Assembly: GCA_014529385.2 (NCBI GenBank)
Contig: CM043944.1
Location: 173,478,740 to 173,542,739, forward strand
DNA from: Adiantum capillus-veneris
Taxonomy: Eukaryota; Streptophyta; Polypodiopsida; Polypodiales; Pteridaceae
Direction: 5' to 3'
DNA length: 64,000 nt
Under the pieces are notes generated by a model that made no database searches, had not been told where the DNA came from, and worked only from the letters and a program-made list of their open reading frames with translations. Made by a program: the position numbers and the translations under genes. Positions 54,632-64,000 of this stretch are shown one piece after another (position 1 is the first letter of the stretch; the number at the start of each line of letters is the position of its first letter).

Positions 54632-55004
54632 TGGAGAGCAATACGGTGAAGTACTAGGCTGGACAAGACCCTTTTAAGAGGTTCTTCACTTGGTTCATAA
54701 TCTCTTCATTCTGTGCTTGGCTCACACGATAAGGTGGCCGGTTCGCTGGTGTGCTTCTAGGTATCAGATCAATGGTATGATCTTCAGGCGAGCACGTGGT
54801 AACTATCCTAGTAGGCCCTCTGAGAAGCAATCGGCGTGAGAGTGGAGAAAATCTTGGTGTTCTTTATCAAGTTTAGACATATTTGTCCTACCCTTATCGC
54901 TCAATTCTTTCATAAAGATTGAGTAGACAAACAGACTGGATTTTATTTATTTTGAAATGGCCGAAGCCGATACAATAGGGACAGACTCGCCCTTCAGTTT
55001 AATA
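54632..55004 (-). pseudogene. Protease-RT linker of the chromovirus, frames broken
   Basis: No open frame above 60 codons. It corresponds to the spacer plus the first RT motifs, but is too damaged to assign. Confidence 0.45.
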
Positions 55005-55436
55005 TCAAGTACAATTGTTCTGCCCTTTTCTGTAGCCAAAGTCGCTTTTCTCGCCCGATAATCGACCACGGCGTTGTTCTTTGTGGTACCAGCGAATCCC
55101 TAAGAGAACATCACAACCCTCCAAAGGAATTATGAAGAAGTTCTCATGCCCCAAATATCCCTGACAATGCAACCGAAGTTTTCCAATGACAGGTGTAATG
55201 GCTATGTCCCTACCGAGTGCCGCTAGAACTGCCTCCGTAAGTGGTCTTATCCGATCAGGAGTAATCTCGAGCCACGCCGCCAATTCCGATGAAATGAAGT
55301 TGGCCTTGGATCCTCCATCAAATAAAAACAGGGCCTCTTGATCTTTCACTTTGCCCCAAGCTCGGTAAAGTTCTGTAATCTCATCCATGGTGTCGGGATC
55401 AGTATCCACACAATCTGGAACCAATCCTGTTTTCAT
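55005..55436 (-). pseudogene. Chromovirus protease
   Basis: EALFLFDGGSKANFISSELA carries the retropepsin active site as Asp-Gly-Gly-Ser in place of the usual Asp-Thr-Gly-Ala. Later PVIGKLRLHCQGYLGHENFF and GCDVLLGIRWYHK match the second half (ILG-like LLGIRW). The upstream part overlaps the gag C-terminus in another frame. The C-terminus beyond LLGIRWY is frameshifted. Confidence 0.8.
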
Positions 55437-56520
55437 CTTGCCTTTTCGTTCACGTTCCTCAGCTGCTCTTGAACTCTTAGGCCTGTCGTCGTCCTTATCA
55501 TTCTGTTCTTTTTGTGCCTTTTTAGGGCACTTCGCGGAGATGTGTCTATGTTCCCCTCATCCAAAGCACTTCCCCTCCTTGATGAATCGAGCTCGCTCCT
55601 AAGGAGTAAGCTTGGGTCGTGCACCCTTTTTCTCTGGGTTTCTCTTTTTCTTTCTACTTTCATTCCCATAAGTCTATTCGGCTCGTTGTGTCATGTTCTC
55701 ATCTGTGAGTGAATGGCAAAACCCCGCTTCGCATGACTCATCAACTCCTGAATAGAAGCTGACTTCTGCTCCGAGCAATGATCTCGGATCTCTGTAGGTA
55801 GACCCAAGATGAACCGCTCAATCTGTTCTCTGAACGAGATCTTCTTGAATAAAGAGGTGGGCAGAAAAGAGCTCCAGAATCTTTCACAGTAAGCAATGAT
55901 TGTATCTTTCTTGGTCATCCAAAGATGGTTCCAAGAAACTCGTATATCTTGCTCATATTCTTGCGTCAACCAAGAAGAAATAAAAAGCTTTTTAAATTTC
56001 AGCCATTTAACTGGCACAGTCTTGTTTAAAAGAAGTGTGGACCACCAAGTACGAGCATTCCCCTTAAGGTAAGAGGCAGCTCTCCAAATCTTGGAGTGCT
56101 CTGAATAGCGTCCTCCCGCAAAAGTGATGTCAAACTACTATATAAAAGACAAAGCCTTCGAAGCATCCGTGTATCCTGTAAAAGTATCAAACTTGATCAA
56201 GTGGCCACCTTCCTTAAACTCTCAAACTTTCTTGCTTTTATCTTCAAGAAAGTCATACTGGTTGGCTTTATAAAAATTCTTCTTGTTCGCATAAAAGTTT
56301 CCATCATTAGAATCTGAGCTGTCTGTAGACGAGTCCTCAGTAGAACTTCAGTCTCTGGGCGAGATTTAGCCTTCTTTGCCTTTTTCTTGCCCTTTCCGAA
56401 GCTTTGTTTCTTGCTTCTCTTTTTACCTTTTTTGTCTTCTTCACTCGAATATGAAGAGCTAGAAGAACCGTCAGAAGAAGAAGAAGAATTGGGTACTCCT
56501 TCAAATCGAACATGCTTCTT
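55433..56520 (-). pseudogene. Chromovirus gag
   Basis: Capsid part 56017-55691: FKKLFISSWLTQEYEQDIRV, FWSSFLPTSLFKKISFREQI, RFILGLPTEIRDHC. Zinc knuckle at about 55570-55525, CFG-stop-GEHRHISAKC: the second Cys is a TGA. Upstream (about 56480-56200) a Ser-rich then Lys-rich stretch (KKSKKQSFGKGKKKAKKAKS-like) and diverse short frames. Several shifts; the N-terminus is lost in the rearrangement at 56480-56713. Confidence 0.75.
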
Positions 56521-56712
56521 CTTCTGACTTCCCGGGATATTTGGGTTGTCAGTCGTCTTTTGACAAGGCAAAGAAGCAACCCAACCCAACCCAACCGTCA
56601 GAAGAAGAAGAAGAAGAAGAAGAAGAATTGGGTACTCCTTCAAATCGAACACGCTTCTTCTGTTTCTTTGCCTTGTCAAAAGACGACTGACAACCCAAAT
56701 ATCCCGGGAAGT
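56478..56712. repeat. Inverted plus direct duplication at an element junction
   Basis: GACTTCCCGGGATATTTGGG with about 50 further bases up to TTTGACAAGGCAAAGAA (56527-56576) recurs inverted at about 56660-56712. Between them lie CAACCCAACCCAACC, a (GAA)n tract (about 56592-56622) and a direct copy of ATTGGGTACTCCTTCAAATC (56488 and 56626). The left arm joins gag sequence; the right arm abuts the element D LTR at 56713. Confidence 0.9.
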
Positions 56713-57605
56713 CAACCTGGATCAACATAATGTCAATCGAGGGGATGACACGATAGGCACATGAAGGAAATCTCTTTAACTTGTCAGGCTGAGACCATCC
56801 TACACATACAACACTCTAGAAGGCCAACTAAACCACAATCTAGAGTCTCATTGCTCTCAACTACACCACCTACCCACATAGACACAACGGAAGGAAACCC
56901 ATCAAATCATGCTAGAATCGTATGCAACTTAAGGAACACCATCCCCTCCCTAGGAAACACATATCCCAAAGCCTCTACACTTAGAACCCTCGCTCTAAAC
57001 TCATATGCAAAAAAGGGTATAAAGACATAGCAAAAATTTGAAATGCCTGAGACTACAATTTATGAAAACCTATGCGTAGCTTATGTCGCCACGATTCTAA
57101 TGACTACTTGCACGCAAAAAATAGACATCGTTAGATATAATTACAGTTGAAAATAGCTCGTAGATGCATGAGCGCGTTCGCTTCATTCCGCAAGGAATGA
57201 TTAGCGTTGTCGCGTAGCTCTTGCTCAGGCTAGCGCAATGGTGTTGTCGGTTCTCCAATGTGATGAGCAAGCAGGGAGTAGCGCCAGGATGAAGCTCATG
57301 CTCGCTCTTTTCCTCTCTCACACAGTTGATGGGAGCTTAAAACTTATGATTATGATAAAGTATATTTACAAAAGTGATTTAGGTACTTTATATACTAAGT
57401 CTACCTTAGGTTAACAAAAAATAGAGTTTGAGGTGTCAAATGGCTTGGTATTTACAATCTGGAAGTGCCAATGCACCTCGGCTTTTGCAACTAGACTAGA
57501 TATTTATTACAAATGATGTCTATATCAAGAATCCTCAGCATTCCAGAACTCTCAAAAAATAAGGCTTTGTTGAGTTATGTTGCGTTGTTGACCCAGTGGT
57601 CAACA
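56713..57605 (-). mobile_element. Element D 3' LTR (truncated), inverted copy of the A LTR
   Basis: Minus-strand start TGTTGACC-ACTG-GGTCAACA at 57605-57586, preceded by a polypurine tract. It matches 11004-11900 in order, and breaks off at ...GATCCAGGTTG, about 45 bp before the LTR end of A. Confidence 0.82.
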
Positions 57606-57618
57606 CTCCCCCCCTCTG
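57606..57618 (-). promoter_or_regulatory. Polypurine tract of element D
   Basis: Minus strand CAGAGGGGGGGAG directly before the LTR start TGTTGACC. Confidence 0.8.
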
Positions 57619-57849
57619 TATTCATGGCGTGACATGACCTGGTTGTCGATGTCGGTGCAGTCTTTGTTGTCATGCATGGAACAGATTTATGTTGTGCAAG
57701 ATGTGGGTATAAGAAATTTGCTTACTGGCATTTGCTGACAAGGCTTACCTATCTGTTTGATGCTTCTTTGGGATCCAATTTAGCCTTGTGGTTGGTTGTC
57801 GTATTTGGAATTGTTTCTTAGAGTGGGTTCTCTTCTAGTTGTATTGTAA

Positions 57850-58494
57850 TCATAGGATGAATTGAAAGAATTCAAGCGGTGATGTAGTGACAATACGTTT
57901 ATTGGTTCCCTTTGGGACCCACTTCTTCGTGACTAATGGCTGATTTATTGTTGCTTCTCGTTTGGGAGCCCATACTTGTCTCTGCTTCATTTGTGTTTGA
58001 AGAGACTGCTTTGGAATCCACCTTGTCTTTAAGTGAGGCTTTAGTGGTCTTTGCTTGAGCTCTTGTACACTTGGTTGAGGAAGAGATTCAGACTTTGTGA
58101 GTTGATACTTTGGGAGTTGATAGTTTAACCATTTCAAAATCCAAATGAACTCATGACCTCTTTGTTCTTGAGTCAACTTCTTTGGAACCCAAATCCCATT
58201 TGCAAAAGCTTGTGACTTCGTGTTTTTCTTAGTTGTTCTTGCATGCTTCAATTGTTTTCCTTCTGGTTTTGGATCTTGTGATTGTTCATTAGAGATATTT
58301 GTCTTATTGATCCATACCTTCTTTTGGCCGAGATGTCTCCTTGGTATCCATATTTGTAGAATGTTCTGGTTTTGACTCATTGTTCTTTGCTTTTGGCCTT
58401 CCTTGGTTGGCACAAAAGCTACTAGTGATGAATGACTTGATTTTTTGGTAGGGAAAGTCATAAGAATCGTCAATGTCACTGCTATACTCAACAA
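57850..58494 (-). CDS. W-(I/V)-P-K repeat reading frame of element D
   Basis: About 214 codons, basic (many Lys, Gln, Arg, Thr), with at least seven Trp-centred motifs: IWIPRRHL, VWINK, IWVPKKL, RWIPKQSL, VWAPKRE, KWVPKGTN. Spacing is irregular (about 10-40 residues). Similar motifs occur after the post-integrase domain of element C (KIWVPK, QIWVPK). The real start is unclear, since upstream frames shift near 58490-58530. It lies just before the polypurine tract, so it is the last coding part of the element. Function unknown; Trp plus basic residues might suggest nucleic-acid or particle binding, but this is speculation. Confidence 0.6.
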   Translation of the reverse strand: MLSIAVTLTILMTFPTKKSSHSSLVAFVPTKEGQKQRTMSQNQNILQIWIPRRHLGQKKVWINKTNISNEQSQDPKPEGKQLKHARTTKKNTKSQAFANGIWVPKKLTQEQRGHEFIWILKWLNYQLPKYQLTKSESLPQPSVQELKQRPLKPHLKTRWIPKQSLQTQMKQRQVWAPKREATINQPLVTKKWVPKGTNKRIVTTSPLEFFQFIL

Positions 58495-58532
58495 TATTGC
58501 ATTCTAGTACTTTACCTTTGTGGTTTGGCTGG

Positions 58533-58932
58533 CTATGGAAAGTTAGTGTTTGTTTGCTCTTGGATTGTTGTTTTTGGGATGACTTTAATATCCACTTGAT
58601 TAGAGAGTTGGTAGATCGTTGACATGGCTGGGTTCTTTATGGTTGAGTTTTTTCTTCGTGTATAGCAACCACGTATGAGGATGCTTGTTGCGGTTGCATT
58701 TTCACCACCAGAGATTTTGTAATCCACTTTTGATTCACTTTATTCTTGTGCGGTGACATTGGTTCCTGGTTCTTTGATCTGGAAAATCATAAAACCGTGT
58801 ATAAGTGTTGCTCACGTCTCCTGTTGGGTTGTCTGGTTTTTTGGTGTCGGCATCTTCTTGAAGCTCCAAGTTTTCTACAAAGTCGTAGAACTCGTCTTCT
58901 TCTTCGTCTTTGTTTTCTTGGATCACACTCAC
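58533..58932 (-). pseudogene. Element D acidic linker, fragmented
   Basis: Two short frames: QENKDEEEDEFYDFVENLEL (58932-58735) and a short basic one (58727-58533). The first lines up with the acidic stretch after the protease in element C (NKDEETKDLMKAQ). RT, RNase H and integrase are absent, so the element carries a large internal deletion here. Confidence 0.5.
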
Positions 58933-59776
58933 TGCAAAATAAGGAACGACATTATAGCCATCTTATCACAAAATTTCGTTTTTGGATTGTCTTGAATGAT
59001 GCACACATCAAGAGTAGCCAAGACGCCTTCCTCTCGCTTTAAGCTTCCGCATTGAGAAGCTCCACACATCCACAGTTCATTAGGCTTACACAACCATGCT
59101 CGAAGTTCTGATCTTGCTATAGTAGCAGGATCAAACTTCTCCATAGGTGTTCTCATCACATCCCTATAGCTTTTGTCCTTCAGATTTATCCTTGTCGTGG
59201 TTTCCATATGTCTCAGGTAGATATAGTCATATCCCCAATCTTGGACCATTTTTAGTTGTCACATTAATGGTTTTCCTAGAATGATATCATAGTTTTTCTT
59301 CTTGCCGAAGTCAACAATAGCAAAGGTTTGATCATATTCAATGCCACAAGAAGTAACGGCTACTTTTTCTAGTAGTCCTATGGGCCTTTCCATATGTCTG
59401 TCTCCAAGATGCAGTTTCATCCTAGTAGCCCTCATTGGTGATTTTTCCCATTTTCTCTAGACCTCTTTGTTGTGATGGCAGCACCAGCTCCACTGTCAAG
59501 GATTGCCATGGTTTTTACACCTTGGAATTCCACAGGAAGAGTGGTGCTCCCATCTTCTCCCTCATAGTACTCACCTACCTTGTTTAAAGGCACTGGCCTA
59601 GTGTTTAGATGATGCATTTCTAGCTCTTTGATCCCTTTCTCGATTTGAGTCATTGGTTTTTTAACACCAAATTTCTCTAGGCATTTTTCCAGAGTAGCCC
59701 GCATGTTTGGTCGTATTCTGAGCAACTCAGCCAACGTTATTGTATAGTTGACTGGGGTAGATAAAATATCTATCAA
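58929..59776 (-). pseudogene. Element D protease
   Basis: Protease with intact AILDSGAGAAI active site (about 59505-59475) preceded by NKVGEYYEGEDGSTTLPVEF, which also precedes the element C protease. A 1-nt shift follows at about 59465; the next frame reads VGIRMKL-type RATRMKLHLGD, GLLEKVAVTSCGIEYDQTFA, ILGKPLM (flap) with a TAG (59458) and a TGA (59263) that fit lost Trp and Arg codons. Then YDYIYLRHMETTTRINLKDK and WMCGASQCGSLKREE, closely matching element C at 30470-30660. Confidence 0.82.
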
Positions 59777-60045
59777 CCCCTTTGAATCGATGACCTTGCT
59801 GGGAGACAGTCTCTGTGAGATGGGACTGGAATAACATATGACTTGGCCTCGTACTCTCCCATATAGGACGGTAGTGTTCTTAGCAAATGGGTTTGACTAT
59901 CCATAGACTGTGCAGATCCTTTGTCTCCCCAAAAAATTCCACTTCTAGATTCATTTGAGATCCATTCTCAATTTCCTCTATTGGTGGAAGACACACTCCT
60001 CTTTCATCACTGGTCTGGTTTACTCGTCTACTTATCTCACTTACT

Positions 60046-60537
60046 TCATTGGCCTCTCTGACTTGTTTTCACAATTTGTGAAGACCATATTTCTTTACAG
60101 CTATCAGGTATAGCTATGTGAAATCCCTCGGAAGAGTTATCTGTGGTGCTCAACACTATCCTTGGCTCAAATGAGGGATCCTTGAGCTTTTGTCCATGCT
60201 CGTGGCTGGAATCTAGCTCTTTTTGTTCCTGGTTTGGTGGGATTACTAGTGTAGGTGGGACAAGGATCACACCCTCAGGTTTTCCAACTCGTGGTTCTAG
60301 TAAAGCTTGGGCTGTTTGAATCATTTTCTTGCACATTTCAAGCCTGTCCTTTTCTAGTTCCACATATGGATATGTCATCCACCTATTTTCTTGGGTCTGG
60401 TTGTTTTTGAGCCGCACTTCATAGGCTTTTAGGAGAGCGTCTAATGGCTCATTCACCTTTTCTACCAATATTAATCCTCCTAAACTAGCACTTCTCGGTT
60501 TCTCATCTGAGGATGGTTCTTCTAGAGGTTGAGACAT
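60046..60537 (-). pseudogene. Element D gag-protease linker
   Basis: Open 163-codon frame: GGLILVEKVNEPLDALLKAY, NRWMTYPYVELEKDRLEMCK, then Pro-rich and acidic sequence. It corresponds to element C at about 29290-29660 (GGSILVDKFFEPINATLEAY, RWKNYPSPDMEAAKLEA). No catalytic residue; probably a spacer of the polyprotein. Stop before the protease frame shows decay. Confidence 0.65.
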
Positions 60538-60667
60538 CTACTTAAGGGAAGGTGCAACCATTTCCTCATGTGGTCTTATCTTCTCTTTAGCTTGGGTAAG
60601 CTCCTCAGCCAGGGATTTCTACTCTCATTCCCTACGTGCTTTCATCCTAGCCTTTCTAGCTTTCTAG

Positions 60668-61033
60668 CTATTCTGTTTGCTCTTGGTTTTTTTTACTAGA
60701 TTTAGTGGTCTTTGGTTCACCCATCTCTAGACTCGCGTCAGTTTTTGTTTTCTCTATCTCTGGCTTCTTATCATCTTTCTTTTGAGCTTGCGCACTCGTA
60801 ACTACCTGAATTGGTATGACGTTTTCATTTTTCGAGCTACTGGGTAGCAGAACAATTCCTGAGACATTCGTTGCAATCTTGATGACTTGGTTTGGGTTTT
60901 TTGGATTGTTGGGGATCAAGTGAATGACACCACAGTCAAGACAATATTCTTGACTTCTCTTAAGTGCAAGAACTGATAGACGAAATGACTGCAACATTTT
61001 GGTCTGATTGGTCTCGAATAGACATGGTTGCAA
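60668..61033 (-). pseudogene. Element D gag C-terminal end with degraded zinc knuckle
   Basis: YCLDCGVIHLIPNNPKNPNQ keeps C-x2-C and His but the last Cys is Asn, equivalent to CIQCCKKGGHFPEDCPKN of element C. It is followed by VTSAQAQKKDDKK, matching VITRAQAKKK in C. Capsid and leader are missing: the element is cut at about 61040 by the start of element F. Confidence 0.65.
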
Positions 61034-61039
61034 TAGGGG

Positions 61040-62393
61040 CTAGTCAATCGGACATCTATGAGGTCCCGATTGGACCTAGATGTGTTTGCTAGCTACATTG
61101 CCGATAAATCATGGTCTAAGATCCGAATGAATGTTGAATGTCATGTGATGTCCTGTGATGTCTAGTGATGTGACTGTCGATTTGGTACATGTGCTAGATG
61201 TGTGTTCCTAGTACATAGGTACTAACAGTCAGTGTCTACTAAGACGGTGTCATGAGTTTTTTGGAGCAAGGTATTGCGCATATGTACATACACATGCATG
61301 GTGCATCAAATAAAGGATTGCCCAGTTTCCAAAGCCAGGTGGTTACGTGGGGCCCACATGTGTACAGGTAGGACAGGGTGTACATAGTGCATCGATTTTC
61401 ACTATTACCAGTACCACTGTGTTTTTTCTACAATAAGGAGGAGTTGGTAGCGCGTAAAACTTCTCGAGGAAGCTATCCACGGGCCGACGACATGAGGTAA
61501 GCAGGTGCGTCAGATGGCATCTAGTGGCGTCAGGAGGGCGAACGAGGTCAATATTTGCACGCGGATGAGGACGGACACAACGTGGGTGTTTTCTTGTGAG
61601 AGTTATGCAGAAAGGTCATCATTAGGACCACTTTTTGGGGCCACTTCACGTGGTGGCGAGATGCATTATTGGAAAAAAGATGAGTGCCAGGTGTGCGAAT
61701 GATGCAAAAAGGTGACAACTATGCACTACGAGGTCAGTTTTTGGCCTATTCGGGGTCCGTTTGAGGTCATCTAAAAGGCCAAGGGTGCCCAAATAAAAAA
61801 GCTAAGTGTGGGAACTGAAAAAACAGAGAGAAGACCAGAAAAAACGTGGAGAAGAGAGGAGGAACAGCCGCAGGTGTGTTTTTGCTCATTTTGGAGCTTG
61901 TTTTGGCTGTAAACTACTCATCCGAGGTCGGATTTGAGCACTTTGACATTGTAGACTGGGGTTTTGGGCCGTTCCGGACGCGATGGTGCTGTCCATTTTG
62001 CCAAATTCCTCACTCTTTTCTTGTTGTTTTTTGTGTAAGTTTCTCCTATGAGCGAAGTTTCTGCTCTAGTTTGTGATTGTATCTGGCTTCTTTTACCCAT
62101 ATTGTGTGAGCTATTTGCCCCATTGGTGTTGGCCCAAGCTCAATTGTATCTAAACATCAGAAATTCTCCTTTTTTGAGCTGAGTTTTTTGGGTGTGTGTG
62201 TGTGTGTGTGTGTGTGGAGTGGGCAAGTGGATAGTCTCTCTCCTCTCACTCTAGAGGTGTGTTCCCTGTCTCGGCCAGGTTTGTTGTGTAAGCCGAGTGG
62301 TGCCCCATAGTGTGTGTGTGTGTGTGTATATCCTTCCAAGAGTGTGTGTCGGGTCGTTATAGAGGCGCTGTGTGTGTTTTCATCCCGCTCACA
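61040..62393 (+). mobile_element. Element F LTR (left end approximate)
   Basis: Ends CTCACA (62388-62393) before the primer site. No protein domain. It includes a donor-like TTTTGTGTAAGTTTC at about 62030 and GT-rich tracts (62192-62216, 62311-62328). TGATGTC/TGATGTG words are repeated at 61135-61180. The LTR start could not be located, and it is not obviously similar to the element B LTR despite a shared primer site. Confidence 0.5.
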
Positions 62394-62397
62394 TTCT

Positions 62398-62420
62398 TTT
62401 GGTGCCCCCACGGAGGATCT
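62398..62420 (+). promoter_or_regulatory. Primer-binding site, element F
   Basis: TTTTGGTGCCCCCACGGAGG, identical to the element B site over 20 bases. Confidence 0.75.
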
Positions 62421-63146
62421 TCTTCGAGTACCTTCTGCTTCGAGCTTCAAGCTTCGAGATTTGGGATTACAGGTTGCAGGTTGCAGACTACAGGTTACAG
62501 GTTACAGGTTACATGGACAGGTATAGGTACAGGTGATTCACACAGGTCCAGGTAGCTGGAGTACAGTGATATACTAGCAGTGATGTCACTTGCAGTTGTT
62601 GTGGGTATGCATCACTTGGCGCCTATTTGAGCGCATTGTCTGCTGGATTGTACGTTACTTGTGGAAACTCCCATTCTACGCATTTGTGGAGCCATACTTG
62701 GTTGTATTTGGCAGTCCGAGCCATTTCTGAGACTTGGTCTAGAAGATAGTCATTTCTGAGACTTGACTATACGCGATTTGCATTAGCCTTCGTGTGAGGG
62801 TCGATAGCGTGAGGTTTTTATTGAGCTGGGGGATTCTCAAATGTGGAGATCCTTTCAGTGATACAGGTAGCTGGAGCACCCTTTTCGTGACCTCACCATA
62901 GGCTATGTACTAGTGATTCCTATTTGATGCTCGGGTTCTATTGTTGGCAGTTTATGCATACATCTACAGTCTATATTTTGGGTTCTCACTGCTCTACTTC
63001 TGGGGAAACTCTTCCAAAATTTTTCCAAGTTATGATGGCTGGTTTTTTGGTCTTTTGAGCCATTTATGCTGTTATGCTGCTGAAATTCTGACAAAATAAG
63101 AGGATAAGTCAGGTTTGCTTTCTTGGGAGCTTCATGGTTGGCTTTA
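62421..63146 (+). other. Element F leader
   Basis: No gene. It has a 7-bp-type minisatellite (ACAGGTT/GCAGGTT words, 62467-62555). No ~285-bp palindromes were seen. Confidence 0.55.
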
Positions 63147-63365
63147 ATGGATGATCAAAATGGCCCTCAATTCACTCCTTTTCATTTAACTCAGAGAATC
63201 CAGATTAATGTTCATGTATCTAGGAAGATTTTTTTCCAGCAGCGCATAGTCTTTATGTTTGGGCCAAGAAGATTAAGGGAGATACTGGAATGTCCTTTGC
63301 CTATTGTCATTCCGATGATCAACTATGAAAACTCATTTGATGTGCATGTGTTTGTCCTTATCTAA
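63147..63365 (+). CDS. Leader small ORF of element F, 72 aa
   Basis: ATG at 63147, 72 codons, stop at 63363; gag starts 85 bp later. It is the closest relative of the element B ORF at 15744-15962: same length, and shared PFHLT/PFHFT, VSRKI, FFQQR/HFQQR, VFMFG, EIL, IP-I-Y, SFDV and terminal F-L. In-frame TTG and GTG codons lie upstream, but similarity to the B protein begins at MDD, which decides the start. No known domain. It is uninterrupted in both elements while adjacent gag/pol of B has stops. Confidence 0.7.
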   Translation: MDDQNGPQFTPFHLTQRIQINVHVSRKIFFQQRIVFMFGPRRLREILECPLPIVIPMINYENSFDVHVFVLI

Positions 63366-63449
63366 AGTTGAGCTCCATTGAAGTTTCTGGGGATTGGGTA
63401 GTGAAAATTTTTGGGTTCTTGCATGTGTGTTTGAAGGGGTTCTCTAGCC

Positions 63450-64000
63450 ATGGCTTTCTCTTATCCGGAGTTTCATGGAAGAAGTGATGAAGATGTGGAA
63501 GAATTTTTGGAAAAGATGGAGGTTGCCTCCATTAGCAACCAGATTCATGACCCTGCGCAGATGTTACGCCTTCTCGAAATTTGTTTGAAGAGTGATGCAC
63601 GAGTTTGGTCTAAAGCATTTGAAGAGGAGTTGCGTGTGGCTGATCCACCTGTAAGGTTGAGTTGGGACAATCTACGACATGGGTTGGAAGTGGAGTTTGT
63701 GAAGATAGAAGATCCTGACAAAGTGTGGCAAGAAGTACAGGCTTTGGTGCAAAAGGAAGGTGAGCCAGTAGATGCGTACATACGTAAGTTTTCATTGGCA
63801 TGGGAGCGAATGTGCAAGGCCTTAGCACCACAGGTACCCCCGCCCGACATGATGAAGAAGGACAAGTTCTTAGCTGGTCTTTGGGAGAATATACGTTGGA
63901 GAGTGGAACTAAAGAAGCCTAGGACATATGAAGATGCACTAGAGGTATCAAGGAACAAAGAGTGGAAGTTGAGAAAAATGAGCAAGTTAGGGGTGGAGTC
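63450..64000 (+). CDS. Element F gag, 5' part (runs off the window)
   Basis: ATG in a good context (GCCATGG), open for at least 183 codons to the window edge. Retrotransposon gag capsid domain: FSYPEFHGRSDEDVEEFLEK, RLLEICLKSDARVWSKAFEE, VEFVKIEDPDKVWQEVQALV, VDAYIRKFSLAWERMCKALA, KFLAGLWENIRWRVELKKPR. It is homologous to element B gag (YPLFFGEPGEDAELFLANF). No stop or shift within the visible part, unlike B. The 146-codon frame on the opposite strand is a shadow. Confidence 0.88.
   Translation, partial: MAFSYPEFHGRSDEDVEEFLEKMEVASISNQIHDPAQMLRLLEICLKSDARVWSKAFEEELRVADPPVRLSWDNLRHGLEVEFVKIEDPDKVWQEVQALVQKEGEPVDAYIRKFSLAWERMCKALAPQVPPPDMMKKDKFLAGLWENIRWRVELKKPRTYEDALEVSRNKEWKLRKMSKLGVE

Larger units (their letters stand above)
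51990..56713 (-). mobile_element. Degenerate chromovirus (Ty3/gypsy), minus strand
   Basis: In minus-strand order: basic/Ser-rich gag part, capsid, zinc knuckle, protease, RT, RNase H, integrase, chromodomain, then polypurine tract GCAGAAGAGGGGAG (about 52003-52016). No full LTR on either side. Several frameshifts and stops. The upstream end at 56713 abuts the LTR of element D through a complex rearrangement. Confidence 0.88.

Noticed and set aside
61130-61185. TGATGTC/TGATGTG repeats as a third palindromic leader
   Set aside because: They are direct, not inverted, and lack the ~285-bp spacing.
63545-63985. 146-codon minus-strand frame
   Set aside because: It lies opposite the gag of element F, which has clear capsid motifs on the plus strand.

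Overview
The window looks like a slice of a large, transposon-packed plant nuclear genome. Almost everything recognisable is a Ty3/gypsy LTR retrotransposon, a CACTA (En/Spm) DNA transposon, or simple and tandem repeats. I see no rRNA, tRNA, CRISPR array or bacterial-style operon. Elements of two gypsy lineages (a Tat-like one with a second, archaeal-type RNase H, and a chromovirus with a chromodomain), a TNP2-type CACTA transposase with short GT-AG introns, and long GA/TC and AT microsatellites all point to a land plant. The pol style (post-integrase extension, doubled integrase zinc module) reminds me of ferns or other large-genome seed-free plants, but that is a weak inference.

Layout. 1-3750: simple repeats, then a tandem array whose higher-order unit is 368 bp. 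3839-7066: the only long undamaged gene, 1075 codons, encoding a DUF7869-type, possibly transposase-derived protein; it starts just after a splice-acceptor-like site. 7550-8500: remnant of a minus-strand LTR element (hairpins, primer-binding site, LTR). 9140-9467: 42-bp minisatellite encoding heptads. 11004-13288: element A (LTR, primer site, leader with periodic palindromes). 13511-23257: nearly complete element B (Tat-like; two 1925-bp LTRs, two small leader ORFs, gag-PR-RT-RH-aRH-IN). 23258-42790: element C (LTR-like region, palindromic leader, gag, protease, RT, RH, IN, then a second protease-like domain), interrupted between protease and RT by a CACTA element (31601 to beyond 37152) and by long microsatellites. 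42830-48028: a second palindromic leader followed by a long acidic/coiled-coil reading frame. 48029-51900: element E (LTR, leader with the other palindrome class, start of gag). 51990-56713: degenerate minus-strand chromovirus. 56713-61050: truncated minus-strand element D, whose LTR matches A and whose internal part matches C. About 61050-64000: element F (+ strand), with B-type primer site, B-type leader ORF and an intact gag start running off the window.

How the parts relate. Three themes cross several elements. (1) Leaders of C, the 43-45 kb segment, A and E carry perfect or near-perfect palindromes spaced about 283-290 bp apart, in two sequence classes. (2) B and F share an otherwise unrecognised 70-72 residue ORF directly upstream of gag. 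(3) Several LTRs begin with a short perfect hairpin. Many inactivating changes in the retroelements read as C-to-T or G-to-A transitions, as expected for methylated, silenced DNA; the 3839-7066 gene is a striking exception because it is open throughout.
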